11,600 nt of DNA from an uncultured Flavobacteriales bacterium (GCA_946886545.1 CAMPIU010000053.1:1-11600); one strand, 5' to 3'. Shown: positions 1-7,833, counted from the first letter of the stretch. Numbers and translations are program-made. The notes: generated from the letters alone by a model not told the origin.

Positions 1-32
1 ACGTAGGGCCGCGATTAATAGCGGCCCTACGT
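1..32. terminator. Palindromic repeat hairpin, copy A (probable bidirectional terminator)
   Basis: Perfect 12-base inverted repeat: ACGTAGGGCCGC pairs with GCGGCCCTACGT around the 8-base loop GATTAATA. It lies 23 bases past the stop codon of the minus-strand protease. On the plus strand the stem is followed by GTTTTATATTG, so it could also terminate a plus-strand gene lying left of the window. The same 32-base element recurs at 4770-4801 (24 of 32 positions identical). The left edge of the window cuts at the base of the stem, so its full outer length and the minus-strand T-tract cannot be seen. The terminator role is inferred from position and shape. Confidence 0.75.
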
Positions 33-55
33 GTTTTATATTGTTTCCTTCTGAT

Positions 56-2254
56 TTATTCAATCAATATAAACCTGGTTTCGTTTAAATGCGTGCTTTC
101 ATTATAAATATGAATGAAGTAAGCTCCCGAAGCTAATCCCTCGCGGTTCAGTGACAATTCTTTCCCATTAATTCTCACTTCCCGCACCAACTTTCCGGCA
201 GGATCCAGTAATTCAATCAAAGTTCCGTCCTGTACTTCGGAAAAACGAATGCTTAATGTTTCCGAAACCGGGTTGGGGAAAACTTCAATGGTTGACCCGG
301 AAAACTTGTTCATTCCGAGATTCGTAATACAAATTGTATCTGTGATGATGTATTCACAAGTTATGCATCCGCACCAATAACATCCGTTTTGCGGAACAAC
401 TAAAGCACTATCCTGTTCACTTAGCAGAACACCATCACGGTACCATTGATGCACCAGACAATCATAACTCGCTCTCAATGTGGTTCCATCGAAAATCAAG
501 TTAATCGGTTCAGCATCATGAACGAAATAATAGATCGTATCACTGTCGGTTTGGCACCCGATCGGGTCCATATTATTCTCCACCCAAACCGCCTGATCTC
601 CTGGTGGAGTTCCATAACTCCCCAAAACAGTCTGATTCTCCGAATACCAATTCCCATTTCTGTACCAGGTATTTGTAGCAGGGAACCAGTATGGGATCGG
701 GTGCCATCTCAAGGTCACCAGATCGCCGCAATTTACTGTGTCGGAGCCAGCCTCAAATTCCAAATGGATCGGCGGATTTACACCAATTCTAAAGTTTTGG
801 CAGGAGCTTAGCGTTTCACCGGAAGGAGTTGTAATTGTTAATGAAACTTCGGTTGTGCTATCTATTGTAAACGTAGTGTTCTGAGTCGTACTTCCTGTAC
901 TCCATAAATAACTGCTCATTCCCGGGGCCCCCGTTAAAGTTATTTGATCTCCGATACAAGCATAGGGAACATTCAAAATAGGATCTATTGTTGTTCCGAT
1001 CGAACTTTCTGAAACCGGATAATGAAGTGATGCTACAAATACGGAAACCAATTGAGTAAGTGTGTCTGAACCACCGAATCCGCTTACATAAAGCTTGACA
1101 GGATATAATCCGGAACTTGAAAAACGATGAACCACTTGCTCACCAACGGTATCAATAGTTCCGTTTCCGTCAAAATCCCAGGCTGCATAAAGTGAATTCG
1201 GACCAGTTGCGTGAAATCCGTATTTTCCGGTTCCTTTACAAAAAGAGGAATCGATTGTGAATGCAGCAATTGGCGCGGGTCCTCCGGGATTCATGCCGCA
1301 TCCGTTCGATTGTAATAAAGTGGGACGTAACTGCGTAAGAGCTGCCAACATTCTGTCTGCTTGTCCTTGTGAGAACGATAATGGACAGGAGGTATAGTCC
1401 ATATAATTTGGCAGATCCACAACATCTACGGTAAACGGATTGAAACCTGAAGTATCATTCATTTCCGTGTTACAGGAATTTCCCTGACAGGAGGAATTGT
1501 CGTTTGAATTGTCCGGCGGGGTGTCACAAACGCGGTCCCCATCCAATAAACAATTGAAATTGGTACAGGAATGGAAAGTATGATAAAGATTCAAATAATG
1601 CCCGACTTCATGCGCCAGTAAGCTAGATACAAATAGGTTATAACGTCCAACAATCCCGTCTATCTCTATCGGCCCACCCGGAAAAGTAGCGTAACCACCT
1701 ACACCCAGAGGGTTTTGGAATGGGTCAACAGCGATATTTCCTACAGTCCAAACGTTCAGATAGAGAAGCGGATTCCACCTGTTTTGTGTTTTGAAAGTCC
1801 AATCCTGCACATAATCGTAATAATTGAGGGTCAGAATGGAAGAATAATCGTGTGTAATTCCGGTTGTTGGATTTCCCCAGGGATCAACCGATGCTAAACA
1901 GAATTGAATATCTACCTGATGACCGGTCGCATCGAAAAATTGCCCCGAGTTCTGAAAACGTTGATTCAACTCATCTACTGCCTGAATCACGGTCGCATCC
2001 GAAATATTCTCAGGTCCATTTTGATGCATGATATGAAATACGATTGGAATAGTGTAAACTGTTTTTTCATGCTGATTCGCTGAGTCTGATGCCAGGAAAT
2101 GGTATAAGCGTTCATTATTTTGATTTTCTTTTTCGGAGTATTCCGGAAAAAGGTTGATTAACTGATTGTGGATTTGATCCGTTCCGCAGTTTCCTGTTTG
2201 GGTGAACGAATGTTTAATTGCAAATAGGGCAAGCAAGATTAGAACTGTTTTCAT
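56..2254 (-). CDS. Secreted M43-type zinc metalloprotease with PKD domain and T9SS sorting domain
   Basis: Secreted endopeptidase of 732 residues, pappalysin-like (M43 family). Residues 1-19 form a signal peptide (hydrophobic LILLALFAI core, likely cleavage after SFTQ). The catalytic domain spans about 65-315, with the zinc motif HEVGHYLNLYH (H215, E216, H219, H225) and a Met-turn at NYMDY (M285), followed by LSFSQGQADRM, which is typical of M43. A PKD-like domain covers about 328-410 (AAWDFDGNGTID, then YPVKLYV). Two further Ig-like segments follow, the last with a Cys cluster at 625-633. The C-terminus (about 655-732, starting IEVFPNPVSETLSIRF) is a T9SS type A sorting domain, so the protein is expected to cross the outer membrane by T9SS and be released or anchored at the surface. 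It is monocistronic and divergent from the next gene. There is no strong Shine-Dalgarno sequence, only purine-rich AGAAGAAA upstream of the ATG. The substrate is unknown. Confidence 0.93.
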   Translation of the reverse strand: MKTVLILLALFAIKHSFTQTGNCGTDQIHNQLINLFPEYSEKENQNNERLYHFLASDSANQHEKTVYTIPIVFHIMHQNGPENISDATVIQAVDELNQRFQNSGQFFDATGHQVDIQFCLASVDPWGNPTTGITHDYSSILTLNYYDYVQDWTFKTQNRWNPLLYLNVWTVGNIAVDPFQNPLGVGGYATFPGGPIEIDGIVGRYNLFVSSLLAHEVGHYLNLYHTFHSCTNFNCLLDGDRVCDTPPDNSNDNSSCQGNSCNTEMNDTSGFNPFTVDVVDLPNYMDYTSCPLSFSQGQADRMLAALTQLRPTLLQSNGCGMNPGGPAPIAAFTIDSSFCKGTGKYGFHATGPNSLYAAWDFDGNGTIDTVGEQVVHRFSSSGLYPVKLYVSGFGGSDTLTQLVSVFVASLHYPVSESSIGTTIDPILNVPYACIGDQITLTGAPGMSSYLWSTGSTTQNTTFTIDSTTEVSLTITTPSGETLSSCQNFRIGVNPPIHLEFEAGSDTVNCGDLVTLRWHPIPYWFPATNTWYRNGNWYSENQTVLGSYGTPPGDQAVWVENNMDPIGCQTDSDTIYYFVHDAEPINLIFDGTTLRASYDCLVHQWYRDGVLLSEQDSALVVPQNGCYWCGCITCEYIITDTICITNLGMNKFSGSTIEVFPNPVSETLSIRFSEVQDGTLIELLDPAGKLVREVRINGKELSLNREGLASGAYFIHIYNESTHLNETRFILIE

Positions 2255-2368
2255 AAATCTGTTTCTTCTGATCTAGACTCCAAATAAGAATAGGCGGTTG
2301 CAGGTTGGAACAGAAAATTTCCTCGCCGACTTTATTAATTCTTTTAACCGTCTCTATTCAAATATGCT

Positions 2369-2376
2369 TAACTTTG
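2369..2376 (+). promoter_or_regulatory. -7 promoter box (TAACTTTG), 4 bases before the ATG
   Basis: Exact match to the Bacteroidota -7 consensus TAnnTTTG, with only CTTC between it and the ATG at 2381. In this promoter class transcription starts a few bases after the box, so the transcript would begin at or within about 3 bases of the start codon. I see no clear -33 TTG at the usual distance. Confidence 0.6.
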
Positions 2377-2380
2377 CTTC

Positions 2381-3631
2381 ATGATCGCTCCCGGTTCGAA
2401 AGGATGGATTGCTAAATACTTACAGCTGATAGAGTCAGGAGAACTATCTATTGACCTGCAAAAGCCGGCAGATTTAACCCGCGCTGAATTCAATCATTAC
2501 ACGCTTTCTCAAACCGGAATTATCTTTGGTTATCCGTCGAAATTATTGTTCGGAAAAAACTGGGATACTTCCAAATGGACACATGACGAGCAATTGACTG
2601 TTCTTCTTTTTGAATCACTTTTATTCACACATTACAATATTCAGGGGAAAACAAAATTGAGACCGGAGGAATTTTTGAATGATCTCCATATTTTCTATAA
2701 AAAACACCGGGTCCAATCACTTACTTCTGTTCTGACTTTCTTCCTGAAGGAAAGTGCATCGGAGAGAATCGAGCGAATTTTAGACAAACGCACAGATGTT
2801 CCGAAAAACTTAACAAGTACGAAGTCATGGATGAGTTATTTTAATAACTCATTCATTTACCTGGATGTCATTCTTTTCGAGGATTTTTTGAAGAACAAAC
2901 GAACGCAAACGCTGGATTATCAAAAACTGGCACTTTTGGCTTTGGGAATTATTTCCATCTCGGCTTATTCCGATGGAGAGATCCAGGATTATGAAAAGAA
3001 CCTATTCAATACCTTTTTGCTTTCGGCGGATTTGGATTCGGATGAAAAGGAACTTGCAAAATTGCGTTTCAAACAAGGAATCAGTCTGAATGAGCTAAAA
3101 GCGGAAATGGTTGACTCATGGAATTTCAAGCGGTATTTGCTGGATCTTGCAGTTCTTACGATGCACATGAATCAAAATCCGAGGGAAACAGATCTTGAAA
3201 CCTTGATTACACTTAAAAGATGGATGAATTGTTCAGAAAGGGATTTGGACGAGGCTATTTATTGTACAGACCAATTTTTATTGGAAAATAATCACCAGGT
3301 TTCCTATTTGAATGATTCGAATTCAATGGAATTGATGCTGGATAATGTTTCCAAACGCTGGATCAAAATTTTAGGAAGAAATAAGGATAAATTGGCGCAA
3401 GAGATTAAACAAAGCAAGGAATTGGTCTTTTTGATCCGAAAATCTGCATCAGAAGAACTGACAAAAGAGGAAAAAGAAAAGGTCAAAACACAATTTATGG
3501 ACATTGTAAAATCAATGCCTGCCCTGGCCATTTTCTTATTGCCCGGAGGAGCTTTGCTTTTGCCGATCGTATTGAAAATTATCCCCAACCTGGTACCGTC
3601 AGCCTTTAAAGATAACGAACTCGAAGAATGA
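2381..3631 (+). CDS. LETM1-like protein with TerB-like middle region (LETM1-related biofilm-associated type)
   Basis: Predicted cytoplasmic or membrane-associated protein of 416 residues with no signal peptide. The C-terminal part, about 345-409, reads as a LETM1-like domain: a charged helix (KSASEELTKEEKEKVKTQ), then SMPALAIFLLPGGALLLPIV and KIIPNLVPSAF, which is the signature stretch of LETM1 proteins of mitochondria. Residues about 183-300 (LLALGIISISAYSDGEIQDYEK and following) look like a TerB/TerB-like helical segment with the acidic SDGE-x-x-x-YE pattern. From memory, flavobacteria carry proteins of this layout named LETM1-related biofilm-associated protein; I could not check this. The molecular role is unknown. 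The stop overlaps the next gene's start (ATGA, 3628-3631), so the pair is probably translationally coupled. The start at 2381 is fixed by the adjacent promoter box and the absence of another early Met. Confidence 0.78.
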   Translation: MIAPGSKGWIAKYLQLIESGELSIDLQKPADLTRAEFNHYTLSQTGIIFGYPSKLLFGKNWDTSKWTHDEQLTVLLFESLLFTHYNIQGKTKLRPEEFLNDLHIFYKKHRVQSLTSVLTFFLKESASERIERILDKRTDVPKNLTSTKSWMSYFNNSFIYLDVILFEDFLKNKRTQTLDYQKLALLALGIISISAYSDGEIQDYEKNLFNTFLLSADLDSDEKELAKLRFKQGISLNELKAEMVDSWNFKRYLLDLAVLTMHMNQNPRETDLETLITLKRWMNCSERDLDEAIYCTDQFLLENNHQVSYLNDSNSMELMLDNVSKRWIKILGRNKDKLAQEIKQSKELVFLIRKSASEELTKEEKEKVKTQFMDIVKSMPALAIFLLPGGALLLPIVLKIIPNLVPSAFKDNELEE

Positions 3632-4767
3632 CGGATTACAAATCAATTTCTCATTTCAAAGGCTTAAATACCCTGCGTTTTATTGCTGCTTTTTTGGTAG
3701 TGATCCACCATGCGGAGTCTTTGAGAAAAGATCATGGCTTACAAAACCATCTAAAGGATCTCGGATTGTTTCAAAATGGTACACATGCGGTCAGTTTCTT
3801 TTTTGTATTAAGTGGTTTTCTCATTACGTATTTACTCTTGAAAGAAAGGGAAGCAAAGAACGATGTTTCCGTAAAACAATTCTATATTAAACGTGTTTTC
3901 CGGATTTGGCCCTTGTATTTTTTGATGGTCATTATCGGAGCAATTATTCAACCGTATTTTATTGAGTGGTTCAATATTCCGTACGAAATGCCTTATACTT
4001 TTGGGGAGACCTGGTACTACTTTATTTTCTTCGTTCCCGGAATGGTAAATTATTTCTTCGGAAGTAATCTATTGGAACCACTTAGGTCCATTGGAGTGGA
4101 AGAAGTATTCTATCTTATTTGGGCTCCCTTATTCAAATGGTTGAAAAAACACGTGCTGAAATTGCTGCTTGGAGTCGTTGCATTCAAATTGATTTTGATT
4201 AGTGTTAATGCATATTCGTCATTGCCGGGAGTTTTGAGTTATCTGATTCGCATTCATCAGTTTGAAGCCATGGCGATTGGTGGATTAGGCGCTTACCTGG
4301 TTTTCAATTATGGGAAACAGATCAATGCGTCATTCATTTACAGCATTCCGACGCAAATTATCTTATATTCTCTAATCCTTGTTTTCATCGTTTTTGGAGC
4401 GAATATTCATTCAGATATTTGGCATTTCTTTTTCGAGAATCCGATTGTTTCAGCCATCGTGCCAAATGCCTTGTTCCTGTATTTGATCATTGGAGTTTCG
4501 GTAGTAGACAAGAACTTATTTACTTTGGAGAATCGTTTATTTTCTTATCTCGGCGAAATTTCTTACGGGATCTACATGTTCCATTTACTGATCCTTTCCC
4601 AAATTATCGAGTTATTAAAAGGTTTTGTAGCAGGCTCCGGGATGTTCCTGGAAACGTTGTTTTATTATGGTGTTTCGATTCCACTGATTATCGGAGTTTG
4701 TGCGCTTTCAAAACGGACACTGGAGGCTTATTTCGAAAAGAAGAAGCAAAAAGTACTAAAAAAATGA
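3628..4767 (+). CDS. Acyltransferase 3 family membrane protein (OafA/YrhL-like)
   Basis: Integral inner-membrane O-acyltransferase of 379 residues, the usual length for the family, with about 10 hydrophobic segments. Family motifs are clear: LNTLRFIAAFLVVIHHAE (R17, H27, H28) in the first segment, FFFVLSGFLITYLLL (58-71), FYIKRVFRIWPLYFL (85-99), SIGVEEVFYLIWAPLF (154-169) and a late SYGIYMFHL (312-320). Relatives move acyl groups, often acetyl, from the cytoplasm onto sugars of O-antigen, exopolysaccharide, peptidoglycan or glycolipids. The acceptor cannot be read from the sequence. The gene overlaps the LETM1-like gene by 4 bases and ends 3 bases before the hairpin at 4770-4801. Nearby sugar genes on both strands suggest surface-glycan modification, but this pair is transcribed separately from them. 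Confidence 0.92.
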   Translation: MTDYKSISHFKGLNTLRFIAAFLVVIHHAESLRKDHGLQNHLKDLGLFQNGTHAVSFFFVLSGFLITYLLLKEREAKNDVSVKQFYIKRVFRIWPLYFLMVIIGAIIQPYFIEWFNIPYEMPYTFGETWYYFIFFVPGMVNYFFGSNLLEPLRSIGVEEVFYLIWAPLFKWLKKHVLKLLLGVVAFKLILISVNAYSSLPGVLSYLIRIHQFEAMAIGGLGAYLVFNYGKQINASFIYSIPTQIILYSLILVFIVFGANIHSDIWHFFFENPIVSAIVPNALFLYLIIGVSVVDKNLFTLENRLFSYLGEISYGIYMFHLLILSQIIELLKGFVAGSGMFLETLFYYGVSIPLIIGVCALSKRTLEAYFEKKKQKVLKK

Positions 4768-4769
4768 AC

Positions 4770-4801
4770 AGGTAGGTACGCGATTAATCGCGTACCTATC
4801 T
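4770..4801. terminator. Palindromic repeat hairpin, copy B (bidirectional terminator between convergent genes)
   Basis: Perfect 26-base palindrome at 4773-4798 with core CGCGATTAATCGCG, extended by G-T, G-C and A-T pairs to 32 bases. It fills the 38-base gap between convergent stop codons, 3 bases from the acyltransferase stop and 4 bases from the lipoprotein stop. In the minus direction a run of seven T follows 5 bases after the stem (complement of A 4758-4764), a good intrinsic-terminator layout for the lipoprotein operon. In the plus direction the T-tract is weak. It is a copy of the element at 1-32. Confidence 0.85.
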
Positions 4802-4805
4802 ATTT

Positions 4806-5744
4806 CTAATCCTTGTGATAAAGAAAGTAGAACCCTTCGATGTTATCCAGATACGCCCCGTCAAAACCTGCATTCAATAGTTTTTTGGTGTACGAATCAT
4901 CATTTCCGTAAATAATTTCCTGCCATTCGTCTTTCCAGAATTTTACCCAGATCTCGTCTTTGTATCCATCGTATTTTTTCTTCAACCAAAGCGGATGGTG
5001 CAATCCCCAGGTTTTCTTCCAGTAATAACGGTACTTTTCTGCTGAACCAATGTTCATATAAGAAATGACTAAGCGTTGACCACCATTTAATTTGGTTTTG
5101 AGGCTCGAAACATCAGCAGAACTTAGCAGCTCATCACCAAAGAACGCATCGATGATCACCACATCGAAATTAGTCTGTTGAATAGCGGTAAGGAATGTTG
5201 CTTTATCCGAATAATTATCGGTGCTAATGAGATACAGGTAGTTCTGAGCTTGGGCTAATACTTGGACATTGTTCGTGTTTTCATGGTAAACCGTGCTTGG
5301 AATTGCTTTATAATCATAGTTTGAAGTACTTCTTGGAAAAGCGATAAATTGATCTGCATCAGCTAGTTGAAAAGAATTCGGAGCGTTGGAATCAACATCT
5401 AAATAATCGGCAACCATCACTTTTAATGATGAGTTGACTTTTCGTAACATTCCCAATCGGTAATCGTCGGGTGTATAAGCCTGATTATAGAATAATTCCT
5501 CTACACCGTAGCCGTCAATCGCCTGAATTAGATTGGTGTTTACTCCCTTTTCCGGGTCGATATCATTAAAGAGAATTTCTTCGCCGTTTTGAGGAATGAG
5601 AATAAAATCGGGATCCTGGGAGCGGGCATATTCACTGATTGCAATAATGAAATCCTGCATTTTGACACCGGCTTTTAAGCTCTTCTTTTCCTTACATGAA
5701 AAACTTAAAAGACCAATTAAAAGGAAGAAGAATGCTTTTCTCAT
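4806..5744 (-). CDS. Lipoprotein related to TM1410 / endo-alpha-1,4-polygalactosaminidase (GH114-like)
   Basis: Predicted exported lipoprotein of 312 residues. The N-terminus (MRKAFFFLLIGLLSFSCKEKK) has a short hydrophobic stretch and a likely lipidated C17; the lipobox SFSC is not canonical at -3. Residues 29-60 (MQDFIIAISEYARSQDPDFI, then IPQNGEEI) and the C-terminal half, with VVIIDAFFG (195-203), ISYMNIGSAEKYRYYW (227-242), EWQEIIYG (273-280) and FDGAYLDNIEGF (294-305), match the TIM-barrel family of TM1410 and GH114 enzymes. GH114 cleaves alpha-1,4-linked polygalactosamine and PelA carries a related domain; activity of this protein is inferred. The acidic residues of the barrel strands (D199, D300, E303) are candidate active-site residues. 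Its ATG overlaps the glycosyltransferase stop (ATGA), so the two are co-translated and probably act on the same polysaccharide, the enzyme trimming or releasing it at the envelope. Confidence 0.85.
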   Translation of the reverse strand: MRKAFFFLLIGLLSFSCKEKKSLKAGVKMQDFIIAISEYARSQDPDFILIPQNGEEILFNDIDPEKGVNTNLIQAIDGYGVEELFYNQAYTPDDYRLGMLRKVNSSLKVMVADYLDVDSNAPNSFQLADADQFIAFPRSTSNYDYKAIPSTVYHENTNNVQVLAQAQNYLYLISTDNYSDKATFLTAIQQTNFDVVIIDAFFGDELLSSADVSSLKTKLNGGQRLVISYMNIGSAEKYRYYWKKTWGLHHPLWLKKKYDGYKDEIWVKFWKDEWQEIIYGNDDSYTKKLLNAGFDGAYLDNIEGFYFLYHKD

Positions 5745-6874
5745 GCTTTTTGAATTGTACCGATATCTTCCAGAACGTTCCAGGTTGCTTCCGCAGTATG
5801 ATTCCAGGAAAATAAAGTTGACCGGTGAAGACTTTTTTGAGACAATTCCGCTTGTTTTTGCTCGTCTGAAGCGAGGTCCATCATAGCATTTGAAACTTCC
5901 TCCGGATCAAAGGGATTGACATAAATAGCCGCGTCTCCAGCTACCTCCGGCAGACAAGTCAAATTCCCCGCGATGATCGGCAAGCCACAACGCATAGCTT
6001 CTACCAAAGGAATTCCGAATCCTTCAAAATATGGAATATAAGTCAATGCAAAAGCAGCGCCCATGAGTTTATTTAGCTCATCTAAAGAAACATGTCCGGA
6101 AAACATAATGCGTTTTTTCAGTTCTTCGGAAACTTCCGGAATGGAAGAAGCCTTATTCGCCCACAAACTTTCTCCGACAATCAATAAGTCGATTTCCGTA
6201 TTGACTTGCGCAAACTGCCCGAAAGCCTCGATGAGTCTTCCGACATTTTTACGGGGATGAATTGCACCGACGAAGATAAAATAAGGTCGGCCTGCTGTTT
6301 TTTCTGTTCTTATTTTTTGAATCTCTGCTCCTTCTAATGGAACAAATGATTCGGAAGCACCGTTCCAGGCAACCGTTATTTTCGAAGGTGAAATACCATA
6401 AGATTGAATGATATCTTGTTTGGAATATTCTGAAACGGTCAGGATGTGCGCAGCCTTTTTCGCAAATTTCGGGAAATAGTTGCGTAAATACTTTAGCGGG
6501 CTTGCAGGAATATCTTCCGGATGGTGTTCGAAATTCAGGTCATGGATCACTCCAACCTGCGGAACCGGAGACTTTAAAGAGAGGTAGCCATCGGGTGAGT
6601 AGAAGACATCAATTTTATGTTTTTTCAGAGCTCGTTTAATGGAATACTCGAACCACCAAACAAAAAGAATCGGATGTCGTGCAGGAGGGAACAAAACAAC
6701 AGGAGTAACATTCTTCGCAAAGACAAACTTCGGATCAAAGGGCCGGTCGAAGAAGAAGATGAATTCATGTTCCGGGTGAGTTTCTACCATACGCTTCACC
6801 ACTTCATAGGTGTACCAGCCGAAGCCTTCCATTTTGGAAGAAAGCAAGAAACGGGTATTAATTCCGATGCGCAT
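5741..6874 (-). CDS. GT4-family (GT-B fold) glycosyltransferase
   Basis: Cytoplasmic retaining glycosyltransferase of 377 residues. The N-terminal acceptor domain starts MRIGINTRFLLSSKMEGFGW. The C-terminal nucleotide-sugar domain begins near 198 (YFIFVGAIHPRKNVGRLIEAF) and carries the E-x7-E motif EGFGIPLVE (E284 and E292), followed by MRCGLPIIAG. The donor and acceptor sugars cannot be told from sequence. I chose the ATG at 6874 because family members begin at MRIGINTR. A longer frame back to 6964 only adds 30 unrelated residues, and a promoter box (6880-6887) lies inside that extension. It is the first gene of an operon with the polygalactosaminidase-like lipoprotein and is divergent from the methyltransferase/flippase operon. 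Confidence 0.9.
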   Translation of the reverse strand: MRIGINTRFLLSSKMEGFGWYTYEVVKRMVETHPEHEFIFFFDRPFDPKFVFAKNVTPVVLFPPARHPILFVWWFEYSIKRALKKHKIDVFYSPDGYLSLKSPVPQVGVIHDLNFEHHPEDIPASPLKYLRNYFPKFAKKAAHILTVSEYSKQDIIQSYGISPSKITVAWNGASESFVPLEGAEIQKIRTEKTAGRPYFIFVGAIHPRKNVGRLIEAFGQFAQVNTEIDLLIVGESLWANKASSIPEVSEELKKRIMFSGHVSLDELNKLMGAAFALTYIPYFEGFGIPLVEAMRCGLPIIAGNLTCLPEVAGDAAIYVNPFDPEEVSNAMMDLASDEQKQAELSQKSLHRSTLFSWNHTAEATWNVLEDIGTIQKA

Positions 6875-6879
6875 GGGTT

Positions 6880-6887
6880 CGAAGTTA
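6880..6887 (-). promoter_or_regulatory. -7-like promoter box (TAACTTCG) 5 bases before the glycosyltransferase ATG
   Basis: Read on the minus strand this is TAACTTCG, one mismatch from TAnnTTTG, 5 bases before the ATG at 6874. It is identical to the box of the divergent gene at 7072-7079. A second, similar box (TATTTTCG, 6914-6921 minus) lies further upstream and would give a leader of about 35 bases, so the start site is not settled. No good -33 element is visible for either. Confidence 0.45.
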
Positions 6888-7071
6888 CAAACTATTGTGA
6901 AGATTTGAATTGCCGAAAATAAAAAAAAGGGTGCCAAGGTAAGGGCGGAAATCCGCTTCAACAATAAATATACACGAGCAAATTATCTGTTAGTGATCTC
7001 TGTTTCAAGGATGACGGATAGATTTATCCAAAATATCTGGAATAAACAGCTACCTTCTTTCCAACTTTTCC

Positions 7072-7079
7072 TAACTTCG
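7072..7079 (+). promoter_or_regulatory. -7-like promoter box (TAACTTCG) for the methyltransferase/flippase operon
   Basis: TAACTTCG, one mismatch from the Bacteroidota -7 consensus, ends 16 bases before the ATG at 7096. This predicts a leader of roughly 12 bases. It sits in the 221-base gap between divergent operons. No clear -33 TTG is seen upstream. Confidence 0.45.
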
Positions 7080-7095
7080 CGGCATCTTATTGAAA

Positions 7096-7824
7096 ATGAA
7101 GAACAGCGTTAAATATATTTTACAGAAATTATTGGGTCTACATACCTATCTGTATGTCTTTGCGCTGTATAAAATCAAAACACTTCGTTCAGACAAAAAG
7201 GAAAATGACTTTTTCACCTTCTTATCATTATTGAAAGACGGTAAAGGAGATGTCCTTGATATTGGTGCGAATCTGGGAATTATGACCGTGCATTTGGCCA
7301 ATAAGCTCCCAAATACAACCATTCATGCCTTTGAGCCAATGCCCGCAAATGTGAGTGTGCTGAAAAGGATAATCGCGAAATTCAAGTTAAAAACGACTAA
7401 AATTCATGAAATTGCATTGGGTGACGAATCGGGAACTGCTAAAATGGTGCTTCCGGTGAACGGACAAACAATTATGCAAGGCCTAAGCCACATCAAACAC
7501 GAAACCATTACGGAATGGAATGAAGGGAAGGAAGTGGATGTGAAATTGGATAAACTAGACAACATTATAAATGGTCAACCTGTTCAGGCAATTAAAATCG
7601 ATATCGAGAATTTCGAGTATTTTGCTTTGAAAGGGGCGAGCCGCATCATTACATCCAATAAACCGATTATCTATGCGGAACTTTGGAACAATGAAAACAG
7701 GGCCAAGTGTTTCGAGTATTTGAAATCATTCAGTTATTCTATTTTTGTAGGAGAAAACAACAGGATTGTTCCATTTGATTCTTCTAAACATCACACACAA
7801 AACTTTATTTTCATCGCAGAATAA
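7096..7824 (+). CDS. FkbM-family SAM-dependent methyltransferase
   Basis: Methyltransferase of 242 residues, expected to O-methylate a sugar or related hydroxyl using S-adenosylmethionine. The SAM-binding motif I is GDVLDIGANLGIMTVHLA (51-68), followed by the acidic strand-2 end IHAFEPMPAN (76-85). The FkbM signature is AIKIDIENFEYFALKGA (165-181), where the family more often has D-V-E-G-x-E. The ATG at 7096 was chosen over an in-frame TTG at 7090, which would add only two residues (Met-Lys). It is first in an operon with the flippase, 9 bases apart, so methylation of a glycan or its lipid-linked precursor before export is a reasonable inference. The acceptor is unknown. FkbM proteins near polysaccharide genes usually modify glycans. 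Confidence 0.9.
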   Translation: MKNSVKYILQKLLGLHTYLYVFALYKIKTLRSDKKENDFFTFLSLLKDGKGDVLDIGANLGIMTVHLANKLPNTTIHAFEPMPANVSVLKRIIAKFKLKTTKIHEIALGDESGTAKMVLPVNGQTIMQGLSHIKHETITEWNEGKEVDVKLDKLDNIINGQPVQAIKIDIENFEYFALKGASRIITSNKPIIYAELWNNENRAKCFEYLKSFSYSIFVGENNRIVPFDSSKHHTQNFIFIAE

Positions 7825-7833
7825 CTACCGCTA

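Noticed and set aside
446..811. 121-codon plus-strand frame opposite the metalloprotease
   Set aside because: It is antisense to the well-supported Ig-like region of the protease; no motif, no promoter box.
5596..5886. 96-codon plus-strand frame across the glycosyltransferase/lipoprotein junction
   Set aside because: It lies antisense to two well-supported genes and its product has no recognisable motif.
6921..6956. Small hairpin GCGGA-TCCGC (6945-6956) followed on the minus strand by a T8 tract
   Set aside because: The stem is only 4-5 bp, the T-run is 16 bases away, and there is no minus-strand gene upstream within the visible gap that it would terminate.
6875..6964. 30-residue N-terminal extension of the glycosyltransferase, partly hydrophobic
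   Set aside because: GT4 proteins start at the MRIGINTR strand, the extension overlaps promoter-like boxes, and an N-terminal membrane segment is not expected.
7023..7046. Inverted repeat TTTATCCA / TGGAATAAA between the divergent operons
   Set aside because: The arms differ by an inserted base and are AT-rich; too weak to call an operator without comparative data.
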